Shown in pieces: positions 23,235-35,240 of a stretch of 64,000 nucleotides of DNA. This DNA comes from Halichoerus grypus. Its lineage: Eukaryota; Chordata; Mammalia; Carnivora; Phocidae. The stretch covers positions 103,448,305-103,512,304 of the forward strand of contig NC_135723.1 of NCBI RefSeq assembly GCF_964656455.1. Direction: 5' to 3'. Below the pieces are notes generated by a model. The model saw nothing but the letters and a program-made list of their open reading frames with translations, ran no database searches and had not been told where the DNA came from. Within the stretch, counting starts at the first letter, position 1; every line of letters starts with the position of its first letter. The position numbers were made by a program, and so were the translations under genes.

Positions 23235-24095
23235 ACCTGCACAGTGTGGTTTGCTCGAACCTCTCACTGCACTCAGTCCCAGCGGAGCCACCCACACATT
23301 AATAAACCGGGATTCCTGTCCCCATGGGGCAGCCTACCGGGGCGTGGAGATAGGCAGATACAGTGACAGGAAATGTGCTGTTTGAGAGTCAACGAGGGAG
23401 CCAAGGAGAGAAATGCCACAGAAGAGACACCAGGTCTGGGTAGCTCAGGGGCAGGCCAGGGGCCTTAGGGGCAGGAAGACGCGGTGAGCACCTGTGAAGG
23501 CCAAGCGGCGGGCAGCGGGTTCCCCGTAAACCTTCAGGAAAAATGTCCTCCGTCGCGGGTATTCGGGGTGTGGGGGGAGAGGGGGTGTCCGTGGAGCCCA
23601 GCAGTGGAGCGTGTGGCCGGCGTGAGGGGCCTCCCTCGAGGGAAGGAGGGAAACTCTCCCCATTTTGTGGTCCAGCCGGTCCCACCTGACGCTGGTTGAG
23701 AGCAGCACACCTCCAGGCTCCAGGGCATGGTGGCCACGTGCAGCTGGACACTTTGAGCACCTGCTTGTGCCAAGTATTCCGGGGAAACCACCGATGGTTG
23801 TGACACACACCGCGCTTTCAAAGGGTTTCCAGTTTGCTGGTGCCCATTAATGAATGCATGAGAGTGAGGACGTGCAGCGGGACATCAGGAGAAGACCAGA
23901 CCATCTCCTTCCGAGAGCATCACCGGAGGACCTTGGAGCCGAGCCTGGACTAGTGGGGCAAATCTCCTCACCTCGGTTCTAGAAACATACCTCTCATCCA
24001 TACAAATTAAATCTTAATTTTTGCCTAGTAATCCATTACAGCATTTGGCAAACTGGTCATATTTAATACCTTGTGATGATTTTTTGATTCTTACC
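23235..24095. other. Intergenic, nothing recognised
   Basis: No gene found; the overlapping open frames at 23389-23821 (-) and 23484-23850 (+) shadow each other. Confidence 0.45.
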
Positions 24096-24099
24096 ATGA

Positions 24100-24205
24100 C
24101 TCCACTAAGGCGGCTCACTAAGAGCAGGAGCTGAGATGTATCTGCCCCCCTAAACACCCAACACAGAGTCTAGCCTGAAGGGGGTGCCCCAAACATTTGA
24201 TTACC
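24100..24205 (+). repeat. L2-type LINE 3'-end fragment
   Basis: Pattern 'cactaagagcaggagctgag', 'cacccaacacagagtctagc', 'gggtgccccaaacatttg' resembles the L2 3' end. Highly diverged. Confidence 0.4.
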
Positions 24206-24383
24206 TTCAATATATAGGCATAGGCTCTCCTGACTCGCTCCTTCACAAGGAAATAAATTACAGCTAAGGATTTTTTATCCTCTCTCAAATTGGTTTACCA
24301 ACGTCTGAGGGAAAAGAGATCCAGGAAAAGATAAGGCTGAGAGCAAGCAGCATAATGCATATTTTTGGATGAACATTTTTATT

Positions 24384-24574
24384 TTTATTTTCTTTAGGGA
24401 TTTATTTATTTGAGAGAGAGCCTGCATGTGCATGAGCCAGAGGGGGGCCAGAGAGAGAATCTCAAGCAGAGCATGGATCCAGAGGTGGGGCTCAATCTGC
24501 CCGCCCTGACCTCATGACCTGAGCCAAAACCAAGAGTCAGATGCTCAACTGACTGAGCCACCCAAGCACGGCAG
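24384..24574 (-). mobile_element. CAN-SINE, reverse orientation
   Basis: Starts with the inverted tail (TTTATTTATTTGAGAGAGAG) and ends with the inverted head 'actgagccacccaagcacg'. Target-site duplication tgaacatttttatt at 24370-24383 and 24575-24588. Confidence 0.93.
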
Positions 24575-24589
24575 TGAACATTTTTATTC

Positions 24590-25700
24590 AACAGTTTACG
24601 CTTACCAAAATAATGCTCAAGTTCACATGGCCAAAGACAACTGAAAAGGCAAAGGATTATGAGTTTCTCCTAAAGGCTTGCTACTCAGCGTGCGTCCCCA
24701 GACCGGCAGCACCAGCTCTGCCGGGGAACGGGCTAGAAGGCAGACTCTGGGCCATCCAGGCCTGCCTGATGGGCGTTGGCAGGTTGACGAGATCCCGGGT
24801 GGCCGGAAGGGACATTGAAGTTTGAACAGCCCCATTTTAAAGAACTTCAACTTACAGACTGGCCACCTTATCTTTATGAAAAGAGAGAAGAATCTGGGGG
24901 TATGCATCCCCCCAGATGTAGTGCCCTGGACATCCTCCAAAGGGTGATGGTGCAGACCACCTTTCAGCAGTATGCTGGGGTCACCGAGAAGAGGAGGGCC
25001 TCTGGACCAAGTTCCTGGAAGCTGTCCTCTCTTTACGTGGATGTGTTGAAGGTCTCCCAGCTTGGAAAAGGCACCCAGGATCAATCAATAACACTGAACC
25101 AAACAAACACGCTGATGCAGTAGCCAAGGGTCACGACCAGGGCGGGCAGGAAAGGTGACGTCTGTGGGACACACACACCTGGCCTCCAGCCTGGAACCAC
25201 TGGGTGCCGACGAAGCAGTCACATGGGGTGGAGTAAATCCGCTTCGTTGTGTTAGCAGAGCTGTTGCTTGTGCAGCTACATTTTCTTTGGCGAGAAGGCG
25301 GAGTGGGAGGTGGGGGCTGCAGAAGGTGGGCAGGGAGGCTCCGCAGGGGTCTGGGGAGCAGTGAGCTCGCACACATTCCTCACACCCCTTCCCTGAGACA
25401 GAGACGGGTTCTCACGAGGGCTCGGAGGCCTGCCAGACGAGCTCACCTGCCCACAGGTGCCCAGCGTGAGTGCGGGAGCCCCGTCTTTACCTTCGTCTGT
25501 TTACCGTGCTTCAACAGTCCCGCCAAGAGAGGGCAGTGGGGAATGCAGCCCTCGAATTGCTACCACGGACAGCTGCTTCAGGACCTGAGGACTTAGTGTG
25601 GTTCTCGCTCAAGCACAAGCTCGAAAAATATCTCTCACCTTATTTAGAATTTTTCAGTAGTGTAGTTTTATAGAGAGTCATACATATCTTTTTCGTTAAG
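24590..25700. other. Intergenic, nothing recognised
   Basis: No gene or confident repeat. Short frames on both strands are unsupported. Confidence 0.45.
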
Positions 25701-25715
25701 GTGTCTTTACCTTCT

Positions 25716-25920
25716 GGGGGCGCCTGGTGGCTCAGTCGGTTGGGCGTCTGCCTTTGGCTCAGGTCATGATCCCAGGATCCTGGGATCAAGCCCCACATTG
25801 GGCTCCCTGCTCAGCAAAGAGCCCTGCTTCTCCCTCTTCTGCTCCCCCTGCTTGTGCTCTCTCTCTCTGTGTGAAATAAATAAATAAATAAATCTTAAAA
25901 AAAAAAAAGAAAAGAAAAGA
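25716..25920 (+). mobile_element. CAN-SINE
   Basis: Head 'gggggcgcctggtggctcag', B-box region 'gggatcaagccccaca', CT-rich body, (AAAT)n and a poly-A tail with AAAAG variation. Target-site duplication tgtctttaccttct at 25702-25715 and 25921-25934. Confidence 0.95.
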
Positions 25921-26039
25921 TGTCTTTACCTTCTTTTTTCCAGGGTTTTATGCAAAAATGCTTAAAACAGCCTGAGCCAAGAATAGGAGGAGCAAGGAAT
26001 CAGACTCTTGGAGCTGGGAATGGTCTTCAACTTCACCTG

Positions 26040-26195
26040 AGGATTTCCTGATCACCTCCTGATGTTTGAGGAAACTGAAATACAAGGAAGAAGTTTATGG
26101 CTTACTCCAGCTCCCATGATGAGTGGCTGAGTCAGAACCGGGACTCAGAACCTCTGACTCAGAGGCTGAACCATCTCGACACCACACTGCCTTTA
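26040..26195 (+). repeat. MIR-family SINE fragment
   Basis: MIR core and right end: 'tgaggaaactgaaataca', 'gatgagtggctgagtcagaa', 'ccgggactcagaacctctga', 'caccacactgcc'. Ancient and non-coding. Confidence 0.65.
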
Positions 26196-26199
26196 CGTT

Positions 26200-27210
26200 T
26201 TAACATGCACACATACACGCGCACGCACCGCCTTAGTTATGGATGCATAGAATGTTCTAGTAAGAAGAGTAACACAGTAAAGACGACTCTTGGACATATT
26301 CAAGGGAGCAACTGAGTAGATAAGTCTTGCTCTTCCTGTGTCTTGCTCTGTTAAAAGGGCAAAGTGAGGAGTATTTTGAATCAAACATATTGTCCCATTT
26401 CATCTGCAAAAATCTCACATCTGAAACCCATTAACAAAAATATTTAGAGCAATGCTATGGAAATAGGAATATTTTAAATAAAGTAGCAAGCCGTGTAAGC
26501 TGTCATACAGTTTTCACTATCCAAAATAGCATCTAGAGCATATGGCCTGGAGGTCACAGAAGAGTTCCAAGGTGCCCCATAACACTGCTGAAGGATGGTC
26601 TAAGACAGCAGCTCTCCAGGTGTGGTCCCAAGCGGGCTGTCGGCGTCTTCTGGGACTTCTAGGTGCTCAGATGCCAGGGTCCCAGCACAGAGCCCCGGCT
26701 AGACGGGCTGCGGGCCTCGGCAGAGCCTGCATGCCCCCTCCCCTCCAGCGGAGCTCCAGCACAGACCTCCCTGATACAAATGAGGTTTCTGGCTTTCCAT
26801 CTGCGGCAGGTCCAAGATAAACACTCCTGTGTTTCATGTGTCTGTGGCTTATGCCCTCCATTTCACTGGCTTTTATGATCAACCATTTTCACCCCCATGA
26901 AAACCACAGGCTCCTCTTTGGTTAGGATCCTTGTGCGGATCGGTGACAGAATCGTTAGTAACAAAGTCAAGCTAAAATAATGTTCTATGAACACGATTTA
27001 TTATCATCGGTATTGCGTGTTGTAAAGCCAACTAAGTATATGACAAATACAGTTACAAAATGTGCCTCACTCCATACCAAGAGTTGAAAATTAAAGCTCT
27101 AATAATCAAAAGCACTTGGAAGATTCTCAGGGTTCCCCAGTAGATGGCGGGGGGTGGGGTGGGTAGTTGGATGTGCCAGTAACTGGACACCTACTCCCAG
27201 GTCACCGCAA
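26200..27210. other. Intergenic, nothing firm
   Basis: Mostly unique AT-rich DNA. About 26600-26690 ('cagcagctctccaggtgtgg') may be a remnant of a MER5-type element. No gene seen. Confidence 0.4.
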
Positions 27211-27211
27211 G

Positions 27212-27350
27212 GTAGGCCCAGGTCTGTAGTCAACATCCCCTGGGAGCATGCAAAGAATGCAGAGTCCTGGGCCCCACCCCAGACCCAGGCATCAGAATCT
27301 GCACTTGAGCAGGATCCCCTGGGAATCTGGATTCACATTAAAGTTTGAGA
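27212..27350 (+). repeat. MER5-type hAT DNA transposon fragment
   Basis: Clear right half of MER5A/B: 'catcccctgggagcatgc', 'gaatgcagagtcctgggc', 'cagacccaggcatcagaatc', 'cattaaagtttgagaagtaa'. Non-autonomous, with no transposase. Confidence 0.75.
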
Positions 27351-27524
27351 AGTAATGCATTAGATGGGATTTGATAAACATTTGGTGAAAATGCTCTATT
27401 TCCCACTCTTTTGCCTTTTTCATGCAACGAAAACCCAACTGCTGGCCAAAGAGGTATATTATCCACAAGATCAATATTAAGCAATTATTAAATGCTTTCT
27501 GTAAGTATGGCCTTGGAGTAGACC

Positions 27525-27702
27525 TTTTTTTTTTAAGATTTTTTTAATTTATCTTTTTGAGAGACAGACAGAGAGAGCACAAGCAGGGGGAGAGGCAGAG
27601 GGAGAAGCAGACGCCCCACTGAGCCAGGAACCCAACACGGGGCTCCATCCCAGGACCAAGCCGAAGGCAGATGCTTAACGGACTGAGCCACCCAGGCGCC
27701 CC
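27525..27702 (-). mobile_element. CAN-SINE, reverse orientation
   Basis: Inverted poly-A and tail (poly-T, AAGATTTTTTTAATTTAT), 'gagagagcacaagcaggggg' as the inverted CT-rich body, and an inverted head ending 'actgagccacccaggcgccc'. No clear target-site duplication could be read because both flanks are T-rich. Confidence 0.93.
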
Positions 27703-27813
27703 GGCTTTTTTTTAAAGAGGACCTCATTTTATCCTTTGTAAGTGGACTGATTTAAATTAAGTAATAATGGGGCCACTTGTTCACAACGGGAAGGAAATGT
27801 TGAAAAGTTTCTT

Positions 27814-28021
27814 AGGGCGCCTGGGTGGCTCAGTCGTTAAGCGTCTGCCTTCGGCTCAGGTCATGATCCCAGGGCCCTGGGATCGAGTCCCACATCGGGC
27901 TCCCTGCCCGGCAGGGAGTCTGCTTCTCCCTCTCCCACTCCCCCTGCTTGTATTCCTGCTCTCACTATCTCTCTCTCTGTCAAATAAATAAAAAATCTTT
28001 AAAAAAAAAAAAAAAAAGAAA
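27814..28021 (+). mobile_element. CAN-SINE
   Basis: Head 'gggcgcctgggtggctcag', body and AAATAAATAAAAAATC plus long poly-A. Target-site duplication gaaaagtttctt at 27802-27813 and 28022-28033. Lies 111 bp from the oppositely oriented SINE at 27525. Confidence 0.95.
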
Positions 28022-28034
28022 GAAAAGTTTCTTG

Positions 28035-29080
28035 AAGAAACCTTCACCAAATTTCTTTATATTAAAGGGAATTTGAAATTTAGGAACCAGCAGAAAGGGA
28101 GATTTTGAAGGTACGAGGAAAGGGGGTACTAGAGAAACAGGGCATCTCAAGATAGGTGGGACGGTCACCACAGCTGCTCCCCCCACCCCCAGACTCTCAC
28201 GTGTGGAGAAAGGCTGAGTGGGGAAGCAGGAAAATGGAGACGATGTTGTGTGGTCGATGACAGCCAGTGAGCAGCAGAGCCTTTGCCTGAGACGTGGGAA
28301 GCCAACCACTGTGGTTAATTCAGCAGACGCCGGGACTGAGGGGGGTGGGGGCGAGGCGGGGCAGAGGGCCACCCAGCAGTGGGGGCTGAGCTGCCCCTGG
28401 GAACAGGAGTCTGGAGAAAACCCTTGATGTGGCCATGCTTCCCGAAGATGCAAATCCATATTCAACATTGAAAGGACTCAAACCAGTTGTGCTTAGCAGC
28501 CCTGAGTTCTCTGCTGGGAGGGGTTGTACCTACTCATAGGAAGCACATCTATGATATTGTCCTCATGAGAAAAACGCCCTCACCATCTGCTGCATTATTA
28601 ATCGCTTTCCTAGGGGCTGGCCTATTACTCTGACGCCTCTAATACCTTCATCTTTTCATTGGCTTGTACTTGCTGGTTTTTGTTTTTGGCGTAACTCCTA
28701 CAACATGAGCCCAATCCTTAGCACCCTGCTGGTGGATCAGAGACGTGTGTATCCCTGGTTTGAGAATAAAATTTATCACCTACATTTAGTTACAAACATG
28801 TATTTCCACAGTTGGAAACAAAAATTACCAAGGTCAAAACCGATTCTCCAAAGTGCAATCACTGCCCTCCAAGTTCGTTTGCCCAGATACTTTTAGTGCA
28901 GCAAACCATCAACCGGCTCACACACTTAAGAGTGTTTGGTTTTTTTTTTAAGAGTGTTCGTTTTTTTAAAAAATCAGTAAAAGCCTCTTTTCCATTATTT
29001 TCAAAACCTATTTTCATTATTATAATATCAAAATTAATATATTTCCCTGGTTTCTTTGTTAATAGTAAGAAACTCACCAT
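28035..29080. other. Intergenic, nothing recognised
   Basis: No gene recognised. Unique sequence, AT-rich after about 28700; short frames without domains. Confidence 0.45.
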
Positions 29081-29084
29081 TGGG

Positions 29085-29850
29085 CAGTGTGAATTGTTAC
29101 CCAAAGTATACAAAAACACTAATTCAAAGGGATACATGCACCCTGGTGTTTATTGCAGCAAAATCCAAATAGCCAAGTTATGGAAACACCCCAAATCTCC
29201 ATCGACTGATGAATGGATAAAGAAGATGTGGGGGATATATATATATGTATAATGGAATATTACTCAGCGATAAAAAAAATGAAATCTTTCCATTTGCAAT
29301 GATGTGGATGGAGCTAGAGAGTATCATGCTAAGTGAAATAAGTAGTCAGAGAAAGACAAATACCATATGATTTCACTCATGTGGAATTTAACAAACAAAA
29401 CAAATGAACAAAGGGAAAAAAAGACAAACAAAAAACCAGAGTCTGAACTACAGAGAACACACTGATGGCCACCAGAGGGGAGGGGGGGATGGGGGAAACA
29501 GGTGATGGGGATTAAGGAGGGCACTTGTCATGATGAGGTGATGTACAGAAGTGCTGAATCACTATATTGTTTTTTTTTTAAAAGATTTTATTTATTTATT
29601 TGACAGAGAGAGACACAGCAAGAGAGGGAACACAAGCAGGGGGAGAGGCAGAGGGAGAAGCAGGCCTCCCGAGGAGCAGGGAGCCCGATGCGGGGCTCGA
29701 TCCCAGGACCCCGGGATCATGACCTGAGCCGAAGGCAGATGCTTAACGACTGAGCCACCCAGGCGCCCCTGAATCACTATATTGTACACCCAAAACTAAT
29801 ATTACACTGTATGTTAACTAACTGGAATTAAAATAAAAGAGTAAGATTTA
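29085..29850 (+). repeat. Carnivore-type L1 3' end, SINE-interrupted
   Basis: Well preserved end of L1 ORF2 and 3' UTR: 'caaagggatacatgcaccc', 'gatgaatggataaagaagat', 'aatggaatattactcagc', 'gatgtggatggagctagaga', 'accatatgatttcactcatg', ending 'tgtatgttaactaactggaa' and AATAAAA. Stops and the 5' truncation make it non-functional. It looks younger than the L1M fragments. A SINE interrupts it at 29571-29768. Confidence 0.9.
29571..29768 (-). mobile_element. CAN-SINE nested in L1, reverse orientation
   Basis: Poly-T, inverted tail AAAGATTTTATTTATTTATT and inverted head ending 'gagccacccaggcgcccc'. Perfect 17-bp target-site duplication ctgaatcactatattgt at 29554-29570 and 29769-29785. Removing it restores the L1 3' UTR. 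Confidence 0.96.
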
Positions 29851-29854
29851 TTGA

Positions 29855-30325
29855 CTACAAGAATATAAAATAATTCTCCATCTTTACAAGCAATGTCCTG
29901 TTTCAAATGCTTTTCTTGCACCACCTGCATTTCAGAATGAGCTCGTGTCCACCACATCACTTTCAGAGACAAGCTTCCCAGACGCTGTGATGGGGAAGCA
30001 GAGCCCCTGTTTGCAGGTACTGCTGACCGTGCGGCCATCACAGGTACCGTACGGGACCCACCAGCCCCGACTGCAGCCTTCAGGGCACCAGTAGAAAGTG
30101 CTGCAGCCAACTACAGGTGAGAGGGAATGAGAGGCCACAGTGCAAGGCAGCAAGGCAGAACCCAGGAAAGGTCTCTGTGCACGCTCGTGGGTTGTTGTGC
30201 TTCCTCTCTTTTATAACATGATGACTGTTTACATTTAAAAGCTGTAACATTATAGGGTTCATATCGTTGGATGACAAGTGTGGCATAAGTAGGGTGTGGT
30301 GGACAGAATTTCTACATTTGCAAAG
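29855..30325. other. Intergenic, nothing recognised
   Basis: No gene or repeat named. Minus-strand frames at 29814-30286 overlap each other without domain support. Confidence 0.4.
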
Positions 30326-30329
30326 GTTT

Positions 30330-31125
30330 TACTTTAATGTGAAATGATATGTTAAATCTAAAGAGACAGTGAAGGATGTATATTGTAATCCCTACAGCAA
30401 CCGTTAAAAAAAAATGCAAAAAAAAAAAAAGATATAGCTTCAAAAGACAATAGATAAACTAAAATGGAATCCTAAAAATCAAGCAACTCTAAAGAAAAGA
30501 AAGGAAGAAGAGAGGAACAATGCCACCAGAAGAAGAAGAAGGAGAAGGAGAAGGAGAAGACAAATAGCAAAATGATAGACTTCAAGTCATATCGATAATT
30601 ACAATAAATTACAATAAATATAGAGGATTAAATTCACCAAAGAAAAGGTAGAGACACACAAAGTGGATTTTAAAAAGAGAGACCCAACCATATGCTGTGT
30701 ATAAGAGATGTGCTTTAAATGCCAACACACAGATAGGCTGAAAACAAAAAGGTGGAGAAGGCCCAGCCACAATGGGTGAGGCCACAGTCGCTGTGCTGAC
30801 AACAGACATGGAGGGAGTGAGGATCGCCAGAAATAGGGGAAGATTTCATAATGATAAAAGGGTCGACGTATCACCAAGCCCTAACAATCATAAATGTGTA
30901 CGCACCTAATAACAGAGCTTCAAAATACACACGGCAGAGCTCAGGACCTTCACAATTCGTGCCACGTGCCTGCAGTTGGTGTGCAAACACACAGCCCCTG
31001 CAGCAGCCCCGGCACACATTCTCTATTGAATCACACACAGATCAGGAGAAAAACCAGAGATCCCGAGTAGATCTGGCCAACTTAGAAAATCAGACAAAGT
31101 TTTCCATCCCACTCTGTTCCTGAAA
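30330..31125 (+). repeat. L1M ORF2 fragment, decayed
   Basis: Internal L1 ORF2 words survive: 'catatcgataattacaata', 'agagacccaaccatatgctg', 'cataatgataaaagggtcga', 'aatgtgtacgcacctaataa', 'cagagcttcaaaatacac'. Frameshifts and stops are frequent. A GAAGAAGGAGAAGGAGAAG microsatellite lies at about 30528-30560. Confidence 0.7.
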
Positions 31126-31970
31126 CTTGCAAGGAGCTTAGTCATCTATGTTTGGTTGCAAAAGGCTTTATTGTTTGCAGCCGCTGAATGGGTCTGGAAG
31201 GTAAGCCGACACCAACCCCAGGCATAGTACAGTCACTCTGAAGGCAGTCCAGTCTCCCTTAGAGGTAGGGGTCATTTGTGGTGAGGTGACAGGTCACCCA
31301 AACACCCAAACACCTAGTGGCTCTGTCCTCGTTGGGGGTGATCCTGAGTGAGGGGAAGGAAGAGGCTTATCTCTTTTCTCAACTCTTAAATATACAGAAA
31401 TGGTATATCCCAACACCCCCCCATTGAGGAGGAAATTAGTCCAATACTTAATTATAATTAATAAATTACAATTCATAAAATTTTCCTTATTGCAAAAAGG
31501 AAAAAGAATTCCATTAGAGAGATTCAATTGTTTGTTATTCAGCAAAATTACATACAGAGCAGCAGAAACTAAATCTCACCCCAACGAAGCATAGCTATCC
31601 TATTCATTAATGAGCTTTATACACTGTTTTGTTTTCATATTGCCACTGAATATTTAAGATTATAAGCAATTTAAGGGTTTCTTGTTCAACCACAGATTTA
31701 AGCTCAGCTCTGATTTCTTAAAAAAATAGGGAAACAGGAAATGATAATGAACAGAAAGCAGGAGAGCCATGTGTCCCTGGAGAGTCTGACGGAAGGTGAA
31801 CTTCAGTGATGAGATGATCACTATGACACCTTGCTTACATCTGCACCCGAGACACAGACTGATAAGGAATATTAATTCCAGAGTCAGAAACCAGACTGAA
31901 TACTTGCAATTAAGAATTGCACACATATTTAGCTGAGTGTGCAATTGAATTACTTTATCAAAAGACAGTG
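31126..31970. other. Intergenic, AT-rich, nothing recognised
   Basis: No gene or confident repeat identified. Short minus-strand hydrophobic frames (31294-31545, 31660-31944) come from T-rich sequence and have no supporting context. Confidence 0.4.
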
Positions 31971-31972
31971 CT

Positions 31973-32186
31973 GGGGCACCTGGGTGGCTCAGTAGGCATC
32001 TGACTCTTGGTTTCAGCTCAGGTCATGATCTCATGGATCTTGAGATCAAGCCCCAAGTCGGGCTCTGTGCTCAGTGGGGAGTCTGCTCAACATTCTCTCC
32101 CTCTAACCCCTCCCCCACTCTCTCTCTCTCACACACATGCTCCTCTTCTCAAATAAATGGATAAATCTTTAAAAAAAAAAAAAAAG
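31973..32186 (+). mobile_element. CAN-SINE, older subtype
   Basis: Head 'ggggcacctgggtggctcag', 'gactcttggtttcagctcag', CT-rich body with a CA patch, AAATAAATGGATAAATC and poly-A. The flanks share only a short 'agtgct', so the target-site duplication is weak. Confidence 0.9.
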
Positions 32187-32194
32187 TGCTGCAA

Positions 32195-32850
32195 TTTATC
32201 CTAAGGAAAAAGAATAAGGATGTGCATAAGTACGTAGCTATGAGGTTATTTGTTGAAGCTTTGTTTATAATAATGAAAAATAGGAGGCTGTCTGTGAATG
32301 TCCAGTGATTGGACAGGCTGAGAAGTTTGTCACACACACCCACACCCCATGTGACCAGGAAACATTGATGTGACCGGGATGATGTTGACCTCAGGTTATC
32401 AGATTGTCAGTGGCAGGTGTAAACAGAAACAAGATAACAAAATATTATGTATAGTATAATCGTAACTAAAAACTTGCCCGCAGGGCGCCTGGGTGGCTCA
32501 GTCGTTAGGCGTCTGCCTTCGGCTCAGGTCGTGATCCCGGGGTCCTGGGATCGAGCCCCGCATCGGGCTCTCTGCTCAGCGGGGGGCCTGCTTCTCCCTC
32601 TCCCTCTCCCCCTGCTTGTGTTCCTTCTCTTGCTGTGTCTCTCTGTCAAATAAATAAGATCTTAAAAAAAAAAAAAAAAACAACTTGCCCGTAAGTTTAC
32701 AAGTATAATTATACAGGTAAAAGGCCTGGTCATTCGCATATACTCACCATCTCTGAGTTTGGGGATTATAAGTCATTTTTATTTTCTTGTTTTTACTTCT
32801 TCTGACTTTCCTATGTGAACATAGTTATTTATTTAAAGACATACATGCAG
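32195..32850 (+). repeat. Possible old L1M 3'-end fragment split by a SINE
   Basis: 'tgaagctttgtttataataatga', 'gaatgtccagtgattgg' and, past the SINE, 'gtttttacttcttctgac' are reminiscent of an old L1 3' end. Too diverged to assign firmly. Confidence 0.3.
32482..32680 (+). mobile_element. CAN-SINE
   Basis: Head 'gggcgcctgggtggctcagt', B-box region 'gggatcgagccccgca', CT-rich body, TCAAATAAATAAGATC and poly-A. Target-site duplication aacttgcccg at 32471-32480 and 32682-32691. Confidence 0.95.
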
Positions 32851-33018
32851 ATTTTTTTTAGGGGGGACAGAGGGAGAGGGAGAGAGAGAGAGAGACTCTT
32901 AGCAGGCTCCACACCAGGTACGGAGCCCAATGAGGGGCTCGATCTTACGACCCTGAGGTCATGACCTGAGCCGAAACCAAGAGTCCAATGCTTAACCAAC
33001 TGAGCCACCCAGGAGCCC
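32851..33018 (-). mobile_element. CAN-SINE, reverse orientation
   Basis: Poly-T, inverted GA-rich body, inverted head 'actgagccacccaggagccc'. The flanks share a diverged 'agacatacatgca'/'ggacatacacaca' duplication. Confidence 0.9.
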
Positions 33019-33304
33019 GGACATACACACAAAATTTTAAGCAACACACCAGGGCATTTCCTACTTCTAAGGTCCTTAAATTCTTTATTCCAATGAAATT
33101 TCCATAGTGTTTTTAAGACTATTAGTAAATATTTTCCCTAAATTGGGTAAAGTCCAGCCCAATCACTTGCCATGTCTTCAGAGTGTGACCGAGACTTCTT
33201 GCTCTGAACAAACCCACCATCTGGCCTCAGCAGAGGTGCTCAGCAGACGGTCGACCTGGGGTCCCTGCTCTCAACAGAGGGAGTACTGTCACGAGTTCAA
33301 CTGG

Positions 33305-33610
33305 GTCTCCCAGTGCTAACCCCTGGAACCTGTGAAGGTGACCTTATGTGGAAATAGCGTTGTTGCAGATGGAATTAATAAAGGTGAGTTCCTGCTGCAG
33401 TAGGACTGATGTGTTTCTAAGAAGAGGGGAGAAACATGGAGAGCACACACCCAGACAGGAGAGAGCCACATGGCAACAGGGGCGACCAGAGATGGGAGAG
33501 ATGTGGCTGCCAGCTCAAGGCACCAGCCATCGCTAGGAGCCAGAGACACGAGAAAGGATTCTCCACTAAAAACTTTGGAGGTAGCATGGCCCTGCGGAGA
33601 CCTCGATTTC
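33305..33610 (+). repeat. MLT1-type LTR (ERVL-MaLR)
   Basis: 'cccctggaacctgtgaagg', 'gtgaccttatgtggaaatag', 'ttgcagatggaattaata', 'ggagagagccacatggcaac', 'aaggattctccactaaaa' and 'ggtagcatggccctg' follow MLT1 in order. The 3' end is missing or too diverged. Confidence 0.75.
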
Positions 33611-33614
33611 TATT

Positions 33615-34810
33615 AACCCTACTTTCCATAATCCCCTCCTACCTACTAATCCAGGCACAGTACCAAGACGAATGCAGTTCTTACCAGACGTGGAGTGTTC
33701 CCACTATTCCGGGTGGCTCGGCTTCTGTGCATCCTTACCCCCTAACTCACGGTAATGGCCCACCAGCAACACTGAACGAAGTGGCCACTTGGCATGCTTC
33801 TCCTGGGAAGCCTGCACACCCACGGCAGAAGCCACTAGGCCTTGGGGCATTGTCAGAAGCTTCAATGTCTCCCCAATAACCTGCACCGATGGCAACCAGG
33901 CTTGCTGTCCTCAGAAATTTCTGGAAGCCTGTTGCTGGGAGAAGGACAAGGAGAGGTGGTGGTGACTCCATCAGGCCCAAGTAGGAGAAGGAACTCCCCT
34001 GCATCGTCAGGGAAAGAAGATTTGATGAGGGCTACCTGGAGGAGGCCAGGGTGAAGGGGACAAACAGGGCAGCCAAGCATCCAAAGACCAACGAAAGGGA
34101 AAGTCATCCCCCCCACCCCGCCCCCAGGGGCTGATGGAGCTGGGAGGGGGGCTGGAGGGGCCCCCTGAGGGCAAGCCCTCCTCCCCACAGCAGTCACCCA
34201 TCCCTGGCCTGTGCTTCCGTCAGCCAGCAGGGGTGTGGGGAGACATGGTGGGCTGGGCTGGCGGCAGCCTGCAGGGGTGTGGGGAGATGCAGTGAGCTGG
34301 CGGCAGCCTGCAGGGGCCGGGCAGGGCAGAGAGAGAGCAGGGGGTAGAGCAAATGGGCAGTAGCCAGCACACGTGGCAATAACCCTGGAGGAATCGTCCT
34401 TAAAGAACCCAGCCTAGGGGACAAGCCGAGGAAGCCGCAGAAACCCCAGGTGATCCAAGAGCCTTCTTGTAATGCAGCCGGCCTTCTAGCAAACGTGAGT
34501 ATTCAGTGTGCAGAGATAATTAACACTAGACATCAAGTGTCGGGAGAGCACGGGAGAGGGGCAGTGAGTATTCGGGAAGCACACTGAAAAGAGAGAAAGG
34601 AGCCTGACAAAGGCCTTCTACCATCACCAACACTGCTGTGGTCCCTGGCCACGGAGGACGCGGGCAGCATCGCACACGGCGCCGGGCCCTTCCCCTCCCG
34701 CGTCGCTCTCTCCCGGGCTGTGGCTCGCCAGCCCAGGGGCTGCAGGATTCAGGCCTGGGCGCAATCACACGCACAAGGAAGAACCAGCCCACGGCCATTT
34801 CTGCCTCCTT
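33615..34810. other. Intergenic, nothing recognised
   Basis: No gene recognised. About 34210-34320 contains two imperfect copies of a G-rich ~55-bp word ('ggcggcagcctgcaggg'). The remaining sequence is GC-rich with shadow frames. Confidence 0.4.
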
Positions 34811-34814
34811 CCAT

Positions 34815-35240
34815 CTTTTTTCTTACATCTGCTTGTATTGTGGCAAAATACATGTAACATACAATTGACCATCTTAACCATGTTTGAGTGCCGTGTTCTG
34901 TGGCATTGGGTACATTCACTCTGTTACGCAGAGGCCACCACCGTCTGTCTCCAGAACTTTCCATCATCCCCAGCTATAACTCTGTGCCCATTAAACACGA
35001 GTCCCCCTCCCTCGGCCCCCGGCCCCCACCCTTCTGCTTTCGCCTCCTCCAGGGATCCCTCACTGAGTGAGCCACACGGCGTTAGTCCTTCGGTGACCGG
35101 CTTATTTCACGCAGCAGATTGCCCTCGAGGTCTGCCCATGCGGTCCCAGCAGCTGCCTCTCATTCTTTCCCATGCCTGAGTAGTAGTCCCCTGCGTGCCC
35201 ACACCACCGCACCTCAATCTCTCCTGCATCTGGGAGGGAC
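34815..35240 (-). repeat. L1 3'-end fragment, reverse orientation
   Basis: Inverted L1 3' UTR words: 'attgtggcaaaatacatgta', 'gaccatcttaaccatgtttg', 'gtggcattgggtacattcac', 'tctccagaactttccatc', 'ccggcttatttcacgcagca'. Diverged and non-coding. Confidence 0.75.

Noticed and set aside
30330..31125. Coding remains of L1 ORF2
   Set aside because: Only isolated words survive; stops and shifts exclude a functional reverse transcriptase, so it is listed as a repeat.
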